A stretch of DNA of 64,000 nucleotides from Polyangium sp. 6x1 (GTDB lineage: Bacteria > Myxococcota_A > Polyangia > Polyangiales > Polyangiaceae), in contig NZ_JARZHH010000046.1 in the NCBI RefSeq assembly GCF_029946515.1, positions 1 to 64,000 of the forward strand, given 5' to 3'. The notes below the pieces were generated by a model. That model saw only the letters and a program-made list of their open reading frames with translations. It was not told where the DNA came from and searched no databases. Of this stretch, positions 45,945 through 60,383 are shown piece after piece. Each line of letters starts with the position of its first letter. The stretch's first letter is position 1. Both the position numbers and the translations under genes were made by a program.

Positions 45945-46628
45945 TCAGCCGGCACGCCAAAGTACGCGGTCGTAAAGGGGCTCCTCCTCGACGTCCATCC
46001 ATTCGATGTCGTGCACCACGGCGTGCGCGAGGATGCAGAGCCCGAGCAGCGGCAATCCGTCATCTTCCTCGTCCTGCTCGTGGAAATACATGACGAACCC
46101 CGTCCCGTCCTCGCGGGCCGGCTCGTCCTCCTCCGGATCGAAGGCGATCATCGCCTCGACGTCGAAGGTTTGGATTTCCTCCACGCGAAGCGCGCCCTCC
46201 TCGGGCAGACGCTCGTTCAAGAACGCCAGCATGGCTTCCCAGTCGTCCTGCATGAGCCGGTAGACGACGTTCGCGTGGACCTCGATCTCGACGGGCGAGC
46301 GCGCCTCGAAATGGGAACGGAGCAGGCCCACGTGGCGCTTCGTTTCGGTCGCGAAGAGCCTCTCCAGGAGCTCGTCGGGATCCGCGTCGATGCTGTCCGC
46401 CTCGTAAAATCCGCGGTCCGGATCCTCGTCGAGCCCGAGCAGACGCTCGAGGCGCTCGAGGTACACCGTCTCGCTCCCGCCGTCCTGGAAGGTGATCTCG
46501 TACCGATCGACGACGAAAAAGAGCGTGCCCGCCCGCGAGACCTTCGCGAGGAGCTCGGGCGGGCGTGACGGCCCCACGGAGCGCCGCGCGAACGCAAAAT
46601 CCTCCGGCCCGGTGAGCTGTACGGCCAT
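45945..46628 (-). CDS. hypothetical acidic protein, 227 aa
   Basis: Starts 'MAVQLTGPEDFAFARRSVGP'. It is strongly acidic with many Glu/Asp runs ('DPEEDEPARED', 'EQDEEDDGLPLL') and contains 'EIEVHANVVYRLMQDDWEAM'. No signal peptide, membrane segment or known domain is recognised. It converges with the TPR lipoprotein gene, the stops being 3 bases apart. It may be a cytoplasmic adaptor; the function is unknown. Confidence 0.65.
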   Translation of the reverse strand: MAVQLTGPEDFAFARRSVGPSRPPELLAKVSRAGTLFFVVDRYEITFQDGGSETVYLERLERLLGLDEDPDRGFYEADSIDADPDELLERLFATETKRHVGLLRSHFEARSPVEIEVHANVVYRLMQDDWEAMLAFLNERLPEEGALRVEEIQTFDVEAMIAFDPEEDEPAREDGTGFVMYFHEQDEEDDGLPLLGLCILAHAVVHDIEWMDVEEEPLYDRVLWRAG

Positions 46629-46789
46629 GCAGAAGCCCTCCCGCGCGAAGAGGAGCCGAGGGCGTCCCCGCTGTCAAGCGCGGGGCTTTTTCGGCCGGGT
46701 CGATACGAACGGGTCGCCGTTCTTGACGCAGACCGGGATCCAGCGGATGCTCCAGAGGCCGCGCACCACGAGCCAAAGCAAAGGCACCG

Positions 46790-47011
46790 ATGAGCACGAC
46801 CATTCGCCCCGTTCGCAGCGAAAACCCCGGTGGGGGCTCGGAGCTCTCCGTGGAGGAGCAAAAAGAGCGGCTGCGCGGCGAAAACAGGGTCTGGCACATC
46901 GGACGCACGGGCCGCGACGACAATGATCCGATGGCCGGCTTGAACGGCAGTCAGGTCGATCTGACGCGCGTGCTGCGCGGTCGCCGCCTTCGCTCCGGCC
47001 GTCAGCGATAA
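46790..47011 (+). CDS. small basic hypothetical protein, 73 aa
   Basis: Encodes 'MSTTIRPVRSENPGGGSELS' followed by 'VEEQKERLRGENRVWHIGRT' and a basic tail. AAAGG precedes ATG 46790 at normal spacing. There is no membrane segment. Its last 10 bases overlap those of the convergent membrane-protein gene. The codon pattern looks coding, but no homologue is recognised. Confidence 0.5.
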   Translation: MSTTIRPVRSENPGGGSELSVEEQKERLRGENRVWHIGRTGRDDNDPMAGLNGSQVDLTRVLRGRRLRSGRQR

Positions 47012-47724
47012 CCCCCCTCCTGCGCCGCCGCTGCGGCCTCCGTCAGGCGCAGCGCGAGGACCTCGGCGTCGAGGCCGGCCTCGTGCTCGGTCAGGATGAA
47101 CGTCTCCCCTTCCCGCGTCGTCGCGACCCACGGGAGCTCGTCGCCGCCCACGATGTCGTCGCGGCTTTTCACGAGCACGAACACGCCACGACCATCGAGG
47201 TCCCGCGCGAGCGCCACGCCACGCAGGATCGACGTGGGAATGCCGATCTCGCGACCGCGGACCCGCAGCGAGACGAAATCGGCGCTGATGGTTTCCAGGC
47301 GAATGGCCTGTCCGTAGCGGATGTCCGCGAGGACGCCCTTGTCGTGCACGAATCCCGTCGTCGCGCCGGCCGCGCCGATGCCGAAGAGGATGCCCCCGAG
47401 GACGACGAGCTCCGAGCCGAGCGCGCCCTCTGCGATGGCCCAGGCACAGGCCACGAGGACCAGCAAGAATGCAAAGACGCGAATGCCCGCGCCGAGCCGG
47501 ATCCGACGCACCGTGCCGGTCTCCTCGATCGAAAGGCCCAGCATGACGAGCGCGAGGCCCGCGAGGGGCAGGCCGGGCGGCGATACCAGGAACGACCAGA
47601 ACCCGCCCCGAACCGCGGCAAACGCCGTGGTCGCGAGCCCGAAGCACGAAAACGCGTACGAGAGGGCCCGCCCCTGGGAGATGAGGAAAAATCGACGCAC
47701 GGCGGCGCGAAGGTACCACGGCAA
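47002..47724 (-). CDS. hypothetical membrane protein, 240 aa
   Basis: Four membrane helices (about 20-38, 45-66, 80-98 and 103-122) are followed by a soluble domain beginning 'IRYGQAIRLETISADFVSLRV' with 'IGIPTSILRGVALARDLDG', resembling membrane-anchored PH-like domains. No catalytic motif is present. It lies 20 bases downstream of the DUF2339-DUF3999 gene on the same strand, so the two are probably one operon and may act together in the envelope. Confidence 0.7.
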   Translation of the reverse strand: MPWYLRAAVRRFFLISQGRALSYAFSCFGLATTAFAAVRGGFWSFLVSPPGLPLAGLALVMLGLSIEETGTVRRIRLGAGIRVFAFLLVLVACAWAIAEGALGSELVVLGGILFGIGAAGATTGFVHDKGVLADIRYGQAIRLETISADFVSLRVRGREIGIPTSILRGVALARDLDGRGVFVLVKSRDDIVGGDELPWVATTREGETFILTEHEAGLDAEVLALRLTEAAAAAQEGGYR

Positions 47725-47744
47725 AGGCGCGCCGCGCGCCGGAA

Positions 47745-50700
47745 TCAGCCTGGTTTGCCCTCGTCCGCGGCCCCCGCGTCGCGCAGCAGCCGGATCGCCC
47801 AGAGCGAGAGCGCGAGCAGGACGACCGCGAGGGCCACGCCGAGCGCCGTCCGGTGCCGCTCCGTGAACGGCAGCGGCGCCGCGCGATCCGACTCGCCGAA
47901 ACGAGGGTTTGGCAGGACAGGCCCCATCTTCGCCTCACGCGGCTCCGCAGCCCGATCGGCGCGGTCGAGGATCGCCGCGAGATCGTAATAGGGCGCGGTC
48001 GCGGTCCGATCCCCGACGTAGAGCCGGTGTTCGCCGGGCGCCGACGCGCGAAAGACGATCTCGCGGACGGCCACCTCGCCGCGCGCGCCGCGGATCCCGA
48101 TCGGCGGCGAGTCCTCGTCGTGGATCACGAGCCGGAAATACCGCTTGCGGGTCTCGTCGATTGGCAGCCGCATCGACTCGAGCACCACGCCCGGCCGCGG
48201 CGTGCTCCGATAAAGCACGCCGCCGCCCACGGTCGGCCAAACCTCGCGGAAGCTCGTCGCCGTGACGTCGACGCGCCTGCGGAGCTCGGCCGTCCCGACG
48301 TCGAGCGTGATCGCCTGGATCGGCACGCCCTCCGCGCCCGCGTCGAGCGTGACGATCGTGGATCGCTCCGCCTCGTCGCGGCGGATCTCCTCGACGGCGA
48401 GCGGCACCTCGGAGACCGTGTTCGTCTCGTCGTTCGCGGACGGGCAGCGGAACAAGCCGCCCCGGATCGAGAGCCGCCCGCCGGCCTCGGCCGCGTCCGA
48501 TGGCAGCAGCGTCACGCGCACGAGCCGCGCTTCGGATCTCGGGTACGGCACGAGGACGTGCTGGACCGTGCCGTGCTCGTGCGGGATCCGATACACGTAC
48601 GGCCCTTCCGCGACCAGGCCGAGCGCCTCGCGCGTGTCGCCCGTCTCGACGCGCACGCGCCGGAGGAACGTCTCGCCGGCGACGTCGAGCACGACGCGAC
48701 AATGCACCGTGGATGCCGGCAGTCGGAACGTCGCGACCGCCGCGCCGCTCTCCAGCGATGCGGGATCCAGAATCTCGCCGGACACGTACGGCGCGTGCAG
48801 ACGGGCCGGGATCTCCGATACCACCCGCGGCACCTCGCGCCCGGCGGCGTCGACGAGCCGCAGGTCGGCGAAGAGCTCCGCGGACGTGCTCGCCCGGTAG
48901 AGCGCGTCGTCCACCACGAGCCGATGATCCCCGGCGGCGTCGATGCCCGTCACGGCGCGCATCGACGCGTACTTGCCGACCGGGAGGAGGCGCGGCGCGA
49001 GCTCCTGCCCCTCCGCGCGCGTCGCGACGAGCAGGATCACGAGCGCCGTCCCGCCCGTGCGCATGAGCGCGATCAGGCGATCGCTGAAGCGCGCATAGAG
49101 GAAGCCGCCGGCGACGAGCAGCGCGCCGACGCCGGTGAGCAAGAGGATCTGGTAGATGCGCTCGACGCTCCACACGTCCCAGACCGCGAGCTTGGCGACG
49201 GCGAGGAAAAACAAGGCGAGCCCCAGGTACCGATGAAGCGCGCTCCGGGCTGCGAAGCCGAGCGCGAGCAGCGCCGCGGCCGCGACCGAGAGCACGAGCG
49301 TGGTCGTCATGGCGAGCCTGCCCTCCTGCGACGCGAGGAGCTCCGTGAGGCGCGCGGAGAACGCCTCCCATTCGGGCGCGTCGAGCGGCACGGGCGGAGG
49401 CGCGGGGAGCGTGGTCACGAAAGAGCGGACTTCCAGCACGGCGAGCGTGATCCAGAGCGTGTGTCCCCCGATCGCGGCGATCCCCGCGGCGATCTCGAGC
49501 GACGCGCGCGCCTCGTCCTTCGCAGCCTCCGCGCGCTTCGCCCCCGCGGCGAGCAAGTACGCCGCGACGAGCAGCGAGACGCTCATGCCCGCGAGGCCCG
49601 CGGCGCGCGGGCTGCGTAGCAAGGGCACCGAGAGCACCCCTTCCCTGCCCTGCGTCGCGAGAAACCGCTCCACGAGCGCCTGCGTGCCCCACACGTCGAT
49701 GGCGACGAGGCGAACGAAGGTCGCCGCGAACAGGAGCGACGCGACCACGAGCCACCCGCGCTCCCGCGAGCGCGCCGCGATCGCCGCCGCCACGCAGCCG
49801 AGCGCGGCCCAGAGCACCGTGATCGTGGCGCCTTCGAGGCCGAACGCGAGCGCCGCCGCGAAGAGGCCGAGCGCGAGGCCCGCGAGCACGGACAGGCGCG
49901 CGCTCGCCTCGGGCCTCTGGCGCATGACGAGCGCGGCGACCGCGAGATCCGCGGCGCCCGCGGCCGCCGTGACCAGCGCGCGGAACGTCGGGACCTCGTC
50001 GCTCGTGGAGGCGAGCGCGGCCGCGACGAACGCGAGCGTGGCGAGCGCTCCTGCGAGCACCGCGCTCCAGCGAACGGGCGCAGGCGTCCGGAGCGCGGCG
50101 ACCGCGACGGCCGCGAGGTGCACGACCCCGAAGACCACGAGCGCGCCGAAGAACGAAGGCGACAAGGGCAACGCAGGCTCCGCATTCCGCACGAAGCCCG
50201 CGGCGATCGCGACCATGAGCGACCCGAAGCCCACGGCGACGAGGTGGAGCACGCCGTGGCGTGCGCGGACGGCGAGCGCGGCGGCGAAGGCGCTCGCGAT
50301 CGAGGTGAGCGCCACGAAGATCGCCGGCCTCGCTGGCAAGAGCTGCACCGCGGCGAGCACGACGAACAGCGCGGCGGCGACGCTGCCCGCGATCGCGGCG
50401 CCGGCCGGCAGCGGGTCCCGGCGGAGGACCGTGCGCACGAAGCCCGCGACATACACGGCCGTCCACCCGCCGAAGAGCGTGACGAGCCAGAGCCGTTGAT
50501 CCTCGGGGACATCGTGGCTCACGACGAGGAAGACCACGAACGCCGCGGCCATCGGCACGGCGAGCAGCTCCGTCCCCCCGAGCGCGCCGAGCAGACCGAT
50601 CGCCGCGATCCCCAGCAGGATCGCGAGGGCCGAGAGGACCCACACGTGATCGTGGAGCAACATCGCCGCCCCCGCGTGCGAGAGCGTGAGCGCGGCGAGC

Positions 50701-51959
50701 GCGAAGAGCTTCGCGTCGACCTTCCGAGGCGTGCGCCGATCGAGGTAGAGCGCAACGGCGGACCACTGCGCCGAGGCGAGGCCGACGAAGAGCAGCGGCG
50801 CGAGACGCGCGGCAAGATCGTGGTACGGCCCGATGCGCGCTTCGGGCGGCACGTCGCTCCACGCGGGCGCCTGCCCGTGGATGTCGAAGTACTTTGCGTA
50901 CCAGCCCACGAAGAGCGCGGCCGATCCCGGCACGACGAGGGCGGGGACGAGGCGGAAGCCGGCGCGAAGCGCGACCCCGAGGGCCATGGAGCCGAGGAGG
51001 AGCAGGTAGCCGAAGAGCGCGGCGGGTCGGTCCTGTCCGGTCGAGAGCACGACGGGGTTCGCGAGACCGGCGACGAGGACGAGGACGAGCAGGGACTCGG
51101 CGCGGTGGCGGAGCGAGAGCGCGGCGCCGAGCGCGAGCACGAGGGCCACGGCGACGAAGGCCACGGCCGGCGGGGCGAGCTGGTAGAGCGCGACGCTCGC
51201 CCAGAGCGAAGCGACGAGCGTGGCGAGGCCGATGCCGGAGAGGGCATGCACGAAGGTCGGGCGTGTCTTCGGCCGCAGGAGCTCCGCGGAGGCGAGGAGC
51301 GCCGCGCCGAGGACGGCGCCGAGGACGACGCGGCCCGTGGGTCCGATCCAGGCGTTGTCGACCGCGTACTTGAAGAAAAACAGGGCGCCGAGGAGGAAGG
51401 CTGCCGCGCCGATGCGCGTGAGCCATGTGAGGCCGAGTTGTTCTTCGAGGGACGGGGCGGGCTCGGTGACGGGAGCGGAAGCGGGAGCGGGAGCGGGAGC
51501 GGGAGCGGCCTCGGAAGCCGGCAACGTGTCCGCCAGAGCTGACGGGGGGGCTGCGGCTTCCCGCGAGGCATCCGTCAGAGCTGACGGGGGGGCTGCGGCT
51601 TCCCGCGAGGCGTCCGTCAGAGTTGACGGAGGGGCTGCGGCTTCCCGCGAGGCATCCGTCAGAGCTGACGGGGGGGCTGCGGCTTCCCGCGAGGCATCCG
51701 TCAGAGCTGACGGGGGGGCTGCGGCTTCCCGCGAGGCATCCGTCAGAGCTGACGGAGGAGCCGCGGCAGCGTGCTCTGCCCGCTCCACCCGCGCGAGCCG
51801 CCGCGAAAGCTCCGCGACGAGCGCCTCCCGCGCGTCGAGGCGCGCTTCGAGGTCCTTCACGCGCGCCTTCGCCTGCATGGCCAGGAGCACCGCGACGATC
51901 GGTGTGGCCAGGAACAACCCCACCAAGCCCAGGCCGAGCAGGACGAGGAGCGCCTCCAT
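47745..51959 (-). CDS. DUF2339-DUF3999 fusion membrane protein
   Basis: 1404 residues. An N-terminal helix and coiled coil ('AKARVKDLEARLDAREALVAEL'-type, about 30-60) lead to a five-fold 'AAPPSALTDASREA' repeat (about 62-131) and an Ala/Pro-rich linker. Residues from about 165 to 950 are a very hydrophobic block of some 25 helices starting 'LGLTWLTRIGAAAFLLGALF', the DUF2339 signature. The last 400 residues are beta-rich periplasmic DUF3999-like sequence ending in a membrane helix. In other bacteria the two are separate neighbouring genes. A role in envelope or polysaccharide biology is plausible but unproven. Confidence 0.82.
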   Translation of the reverse strand: MEALLVLLGLGLVGLFLATPIVAVLLAMQAKARVKDLEARLDAREALVAELSRRLARVERAEHAAAAPPSALTDASREAAAPPSALTDASREAAAPPSALTDASREAAAPPSTLTDASREAAAPPSALTDASREAAAPPSALADTLPASEAAPAPAPAPASAPVTEPAPSLEEQLGLTWLTRIGAAAFLLGALFFFKYAVDNAWIGPTGRVVLGAVLGAALLASAELLRPKTRPTFVHALSGIGLATLVASLWASVALYQLAPPAVAFVAVALVLALGAALSLRHRAESLLVLVLVAGLANPVVLSTGQDRPAALFGYLLLLGSMALGVALRAGFRLVPALVVPGSAALFVGWYAKYFDIHGQAPAWSDVPPEARIGPYHDLAARLAPLLFVGLASAQWSAVALYLDRRTPRKVDAKLFALAALTLSHAGAAMLLHDHVWVLSALAILLGIAAIGLLGALGGTELLAVPMAAAFVVFLVVSHDVPEDQRLWLVTLFGGWTAVYVAGFVRTVLRRDPLPAGAAIAGSVAAALFVVLAAVQLLPARPAIFVALTSIASAFAAALAVRARHGVLHLVAVGFGSLMVAIAAGFVRNAEPALPLSPSFFGALVVFGVVHLAAVAVAALRTPAPVRWSAVLAGALATLAFVAAALASTSDEVPTFRALVTAAAGAADLAVAALVMRQRPEASARLSVLAGLALGLFAAALAFGLEGATITVLWAALGCVAAAIAARSRERGWLVVASLLFAATFVRLVAIDVWGTQALVERFLATQGREGVLSVPLLRSPRAAGLAGMSVSLLVAAYLLAAGAKRAEAAKDEARASLEIAAGIAAIGGHTLWITLAVLEVRSFVTTLPAPPPVPLDAPEWEAFSARLTELLASQEGRLAMTTTLVLSVAAAALLALGFAARSALHRYLGLALFFLAVAKLAVWDVWSVERIYQILLLTGVGALLVAGGFLYARFSDRLIALMRTGGTALVILLVATRAEGQELAPRLLPVGKYASMRAVTGIDAAGDHRLVVDDALYRASTSAELFADLRLVDAAGREVPRVVSEIPARLHAPYVSGEILDPASLESGAAVATFRLPASTVHCRVVLDVAGETFLRRVRVETGDTREALGLVAEGPYVYRIPHEHGTVQHVLVPYPRSEARLVRVTLLPSDAAEAGGRLSIRGGLFRCPSANDETNTVSEVPLAVEEIRRDEAERSTIVTLDAGAEGVPIQAITLDVGTAELRRRVDVTATSFREVWPTVGGGVLYRSTPRPGVVLESMRLPIDETRKRYFRLVIHDEDSPPIGIRGARGEVAVREIVFRASAPGEHRLYVGDRTATAPYYDLAAILDRADRAAEPREAKMGPVLPNPRFGESDRAAPLPFTERHRTALGVALAVVLLALSLWAIRLLRDAGAADEGKPG
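51541..51771 (-). repeat. 42-bp coding tandem repeat with embedded palindrome
   Basis: Five near-identical 42-bp units encode the 14-residue repeat of the DUF2339-DUF3999 protein. Each junction carries CCGTCAG-AG-CTGACGG, an inverted repeat with 7-bp arms, at 42-bp spacing (about four helical turns). One unit has a base change (AGTT for AGCT). Confidence 0.85.
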
Positions 51960-52070
51960 GAAAAATCCCTACCACGCCAAGAGCGCGCGGGTCCTCGGTC
52001 ACCTTCACCTGCGCTTAACACGCCGCTGCTTGGCTCCCGGAGGCTCCCGGGTCAGAATCCCGGTTCGCGC

Positions 52071-55937
<3,867 letters not shown>

Positions 55938-55986
55938 AAACGGCCCTCGATTGGCCTCCGCGCCCCCGGCCGGTACGCTTGGCCGT

Positions 55987-56487
55987 ATGCGACGAAATCT
56001 CTCGCTTCTTTGCCTTGCTTTGGGCCTTGTCTCCTTGACCGCCCCGCCTGCGCGGGCCGACGAACCGCCGGGCTGGGTGCCCAGCGACGAGCCCGAGTCC
56101 CTCCCGCCCCCGCCACCTGCGCCGCCGCCCCCGCGCCCGGGGCCCACGACGTACACCATCGAGCAGCGGGAGTTGTCCGAGGGCCCGACGAAAATGGCGA
56201 GCCCGGCGGCATTCTACGTCGGCACCATCCTCGCCGGCGTGGGCCTGCTCGGCGTCGTCACGGGCCTCGTGATCCGGGCGGATCTCCCCGAGACCGAGTG
56301 CACCGACTGCCCCGCGGCCGAGAAGCGCTCGGCCTCGCTCGGCTTGATCCTCGGCGGCGGCCTCGGCATGTTGATCGGCATCCCCATCGCCGTGGCCGGC
56401 GGGCGGAACGTCCCGGATCAACCGTCGTGGGCGCGCCCCACGGTGTTCGTCTCTCCGCGCGGCGGCGCGCTCACGTGGACGTTCTAG
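55987..56487 (+). CDS. exported protein with proline-rich region and membrane helices
   Basis: 166 residues: signal peptide 'MRRNLSLLCLALGLVSLTAPPARA', a Pro-rich stretch (about 33-52) and two hydrophobic segments ('FYVGTILAGVGLLGVVTGLVI' and 'LGLILGGGLGMLIGIPIAVAG') separated by a loop with two cysteines. No family is recognised. ATG 55987 is 49 bases after the kinase stop on the same strand, so cotranscription is possible. Confidence 0.65.
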   Translation: MRRNLSLLCLALGLVSLTAPPARADEPPGWVPSDEPESLPPPPPAPPPPRPGPTTYTIEQRELSEGPTKMASPAAFYVGTILAGVGLLGVVTGLVIRADLPETECTDCPAAEKRSASLGLILGGGLGMLIGIPIAVAGGRNVPDQPSWARPTVFVSPRGGALTWTF

Positions 56488-56834
56488 ACGTCGCTCGCTG
56501 CCCACGATTGACGAATTCGTCCTCACGCCCGTCACCGAACGACGAAATGCGGCATGCATCCGGGACGTGGTTCACGACGACGAACCCCAAATGCCCGAAA
56601 TGGCGCATCTTCGCCGGACGTCGCGGCTGGATGGGGTGTGCATGCCGTACCCACGCTGCGCGGCGGAATCTTGCGCGCATGCAATGCATGCACGGCGTCA
56701 ATCGAACAGACGCGAATTTCCCGTCCGTCGCTTGATTCCTCGGTGTCCCGATCGACCACGCTTGCCGGCATGACGCGTGCACCCACGGGGGATGGCGACC
56801 TAGACGCTTGGCCTGGTTGTCGAAAGGCTCTCAC
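56488..56834. other. 347-bp intergenic region with repeated GCATGC palindromes
   Basis: Three GCATGC-containing sites occur: near 56552-56557, near 56640-56645, and an inverted repeat GCATGCA-A-TGCATGC at 56677-56691. They lie upstream of the STAS/terpene operon and could be operators. No gene or terminator is evident. Confidence 0.4.
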
Positions 56835-57275
56835 GTGCTTCAAGTCACGCAGGAACAAGGGATTCGATACGAAATTGGTTCGAGCCGGATGTGCTTCGAG
56901 CCGCCGGACACCTGCTTCGTGACGTATGTCGGCGACCTCGATGCCGACGTCGTCGTGCGGATGAACGCGGCGCTCGAAGAGACCGTGCGGCATCGCCAGC
57001 CTGTCGACTTGCTCGTGGATCTGTCTCGTACGGGACAGGTATCGGAGCTCGTCCGGCGCCACGGCGTCTTCGGCATGCTGGCCCTGAACCCGCGCGCCAC
57101 CGCCGTGTTCGGCGCCGATTTCCACCTCCGCGTGGTCGTGTCGATGATCACGAAGGCTATTCGATTGCTCCACGTGGGTCTGCGCGGGCAGATCCGGTTC
57201 TTCGAGCGTGAAGCGGACGCGCGCGCCTGGCTCGCCGAGGTCAAGCGAAAAGACAAGTTGCAGCGCAGCGCTTGA
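56835..57275 (+). CDS. STAS-like small protein
   Basis: 146 residues. The pattern 'CFVTYVGDLDADVVVRMNAALEETVRHRQPVDLLVDLSRTGQVS' followed by helix 'AVFGADFHLRVVVSMITKAI' and 'FFEREADARAWLAE' matches the STAS/SpoIIAA-like fold common in myxobacterial small regulators. GTG 56835 with AAGG 9 bases upstream is chosen over TTG 56808. No conserved phosphorylatable Ser is obvious. The terpene synthase gene begins 18 bases downstream, so it is probably the first gene of that operon. Confidence 0.65.
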   Translation: MLQVTQEQGIRYEIGSSRMCFEPPDTCFVTYVGDLDADVVVRMNAALEETVRHRQPVDLLVDLSRTGQVSELVRRHGVFGMLALNPRATAVFGADFHLRVVVSMITKAIRLLHVGLRGQIRFFEREADARAWLAEVKRKDKLQRSA

Positions 57276-57293
57276 GCGCTTTGGGGGGCGATC

Positions 57294-58397
57294 ATGCTTT
57301 CTGCCACGGAACGGCCCGACGAGACCATCACGGTTTGTCCTGCCAGGGAAATCACGGCGCCTCGCGCGCCCGACCTCGCGCTCGGGATCCCGCGCCACTG
57401 GTGGCCGGATCCGCTCGTGAACGTGCACGCGGCGCGGATCGAGGAAGAGACGCTCGCGTGGTTCCGCGAGCTCGGCTTCGGCGAGCGTTCGATCTGGATC
57501 GTGCGCACGTTCGCGCCGGCCGATTACGCGGGCATGCCGTTCCCGCTCACGGAGCCGCGCGAGCTCTTGCTGCTCGCCAAATACCTCTCGCTCTGGCTCC
57601 TCTGGGACGACGTCGACGTCGAGGGCCGCGAGCGCACGTTCCCCTTCTGCGGCCCGGCCCTCCTCGAGCCGAGCGCCTCTGGCGTCACCACCCTCTTCGG
57701 CGCCACCTGGTCGGCCCTGCTCCGCGAGCTCGCCCAGACCATGAGCCCCGCCTGGATGGACACCCTCTGCGAGGCCATGGATACCTGGAGCACGGCGGCG
57801 CTCAAGGAAGCGCGCACCTCGAAGCAGCGGCGGGCGGGGCTCGCCCGCGTCTCGTACGAAGAGGCCCTCAGCTCGCGCATCGACACCATTGGAATGGCGG
57901 CGACGGGCTACCTCCTCGAATACGCGCGCGGCATCGAGCTCCCGCCGGACTTCCACGCCCACGAGACCGCGCTCGCCTTGAAGACCCTCTCCGGCAAGAT
58001 CGTCGGCCTCGGCAACGACATCTGGAGCCTCGGCAAGGACTGGGCTTCGGGCTACGTCAACGTCATCCTCGCGCTGCGCGACGAGCGCGGGCTCTCCATG
58101 CTGGAGGCCGTGCGCCGCATCATCCGCGAGCACGACGAAGCCATCGCCGAGTTCGACCGCCTCGCCCGCGCGCTCCCGCGCTTCGGCGCGGCGTGGGACG
58201 AGCACATCGCGGCCTGGGTGCAGGACCTCCGGCACGCCTCCCTCGGCTTCACGCTCTGGGAGTCGCGCGCCCCGCGTTACGCCGCGTTCAAGATGCTCGT
58301 GAATGGCACGCCGATCGACCCCTCCTTCATCGTGCCCACGTCGCTCGCCCCGCGCGCCGCGACGCCCACCGCGTCCGTGTACGCTCCGCACCCTTGA
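57294..58397 (+). CDS. class I terpene synthase
   Basis: 367 residues with the bacterial sesquiterpene-synthase landmarks: Asp-rich motif DDVDVE (105-110), pyrophosphate-sensing Arg195 exactly 46 residues before the NSE triad, and the triad itself N241-S245-D249 ('NDIWSLGKD', with Asp in place of the usual Glu). A C-terminal Arg328-Tyr329 pair ('APRYAAF') is also present. It should ionise farnesyl (or geranyl) diphosphate with Mg2+ and cyclise it; the product cannot be predicted. A GGGGGG lies just before ATG 57294. The P450 at 27217-28602 is 29 kb away, so it is not obviously linked. Confidence 0.9.
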   Translation: MLSATERPDETITVCPAREITAPRAPDLALGIPRHWWPDPLVNVHAARIEEETLAWFRELGFGERSIWIVRTFAPADYAGMPFPLTEPRELLLLAKYLSLWLLWDDVDVEGRERTFPFCGPALLEPSASGVTTLFGATWSALLRELAQTMSPAWMDTLCEAMDTWSTAALKEARTSKQRRAGLARVSYEEALSSRIDTIGMAATGYLLEYARGIELPPDFHAHETALALKTLSGKIVGLGNDIWSLGKDWASGYVNVILALRDERGLSMLEAVRRIIREHDEAIAEFDRLARALPRFGAAWDEHIAAWVQDLRHASLGFTLWESRAPRYAAFKMLVNGTPIDPSFIVPTSLAPRAATPTASVYAPHP

Positions 58398-58432
58398 CGC
58401 GCCTTCGCGGATGGCATCACGTGCGCCGCGCG

Positions 58433-60232
<1,800 letters not shown>

Positions 60233-60383
60233 CACGAACGAATGCGTGGCGGACGGCGCGAGACCCCGCGCCCGCCGCGGCCGTCCCCGGCGCGCGGTAA
60301 TCCTGCGATCTTGTTCGGATCGCGCAGTCCGTGGTAGTGTCCGCGGCAGTGCCGCGGAGTGCGGCGCGAAGGCCGACGGTGCC

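Noticed and set aside
47935-52008. A 1357-codon minus-strand frame overlapping the DUF2339-DUF3999 gene in another frame.
   Set aside because: Arg-rich shadow translation; the other frame has membrane helices, a repeat linker and family motifs.
52021-52070. Possible tRNA-like T-loop sequence (GAATCCCGGTTCGCG).
   Set aside because: No acceptor, D or anticodon stem can be folded around it; it is just the leader of the kinase gene.
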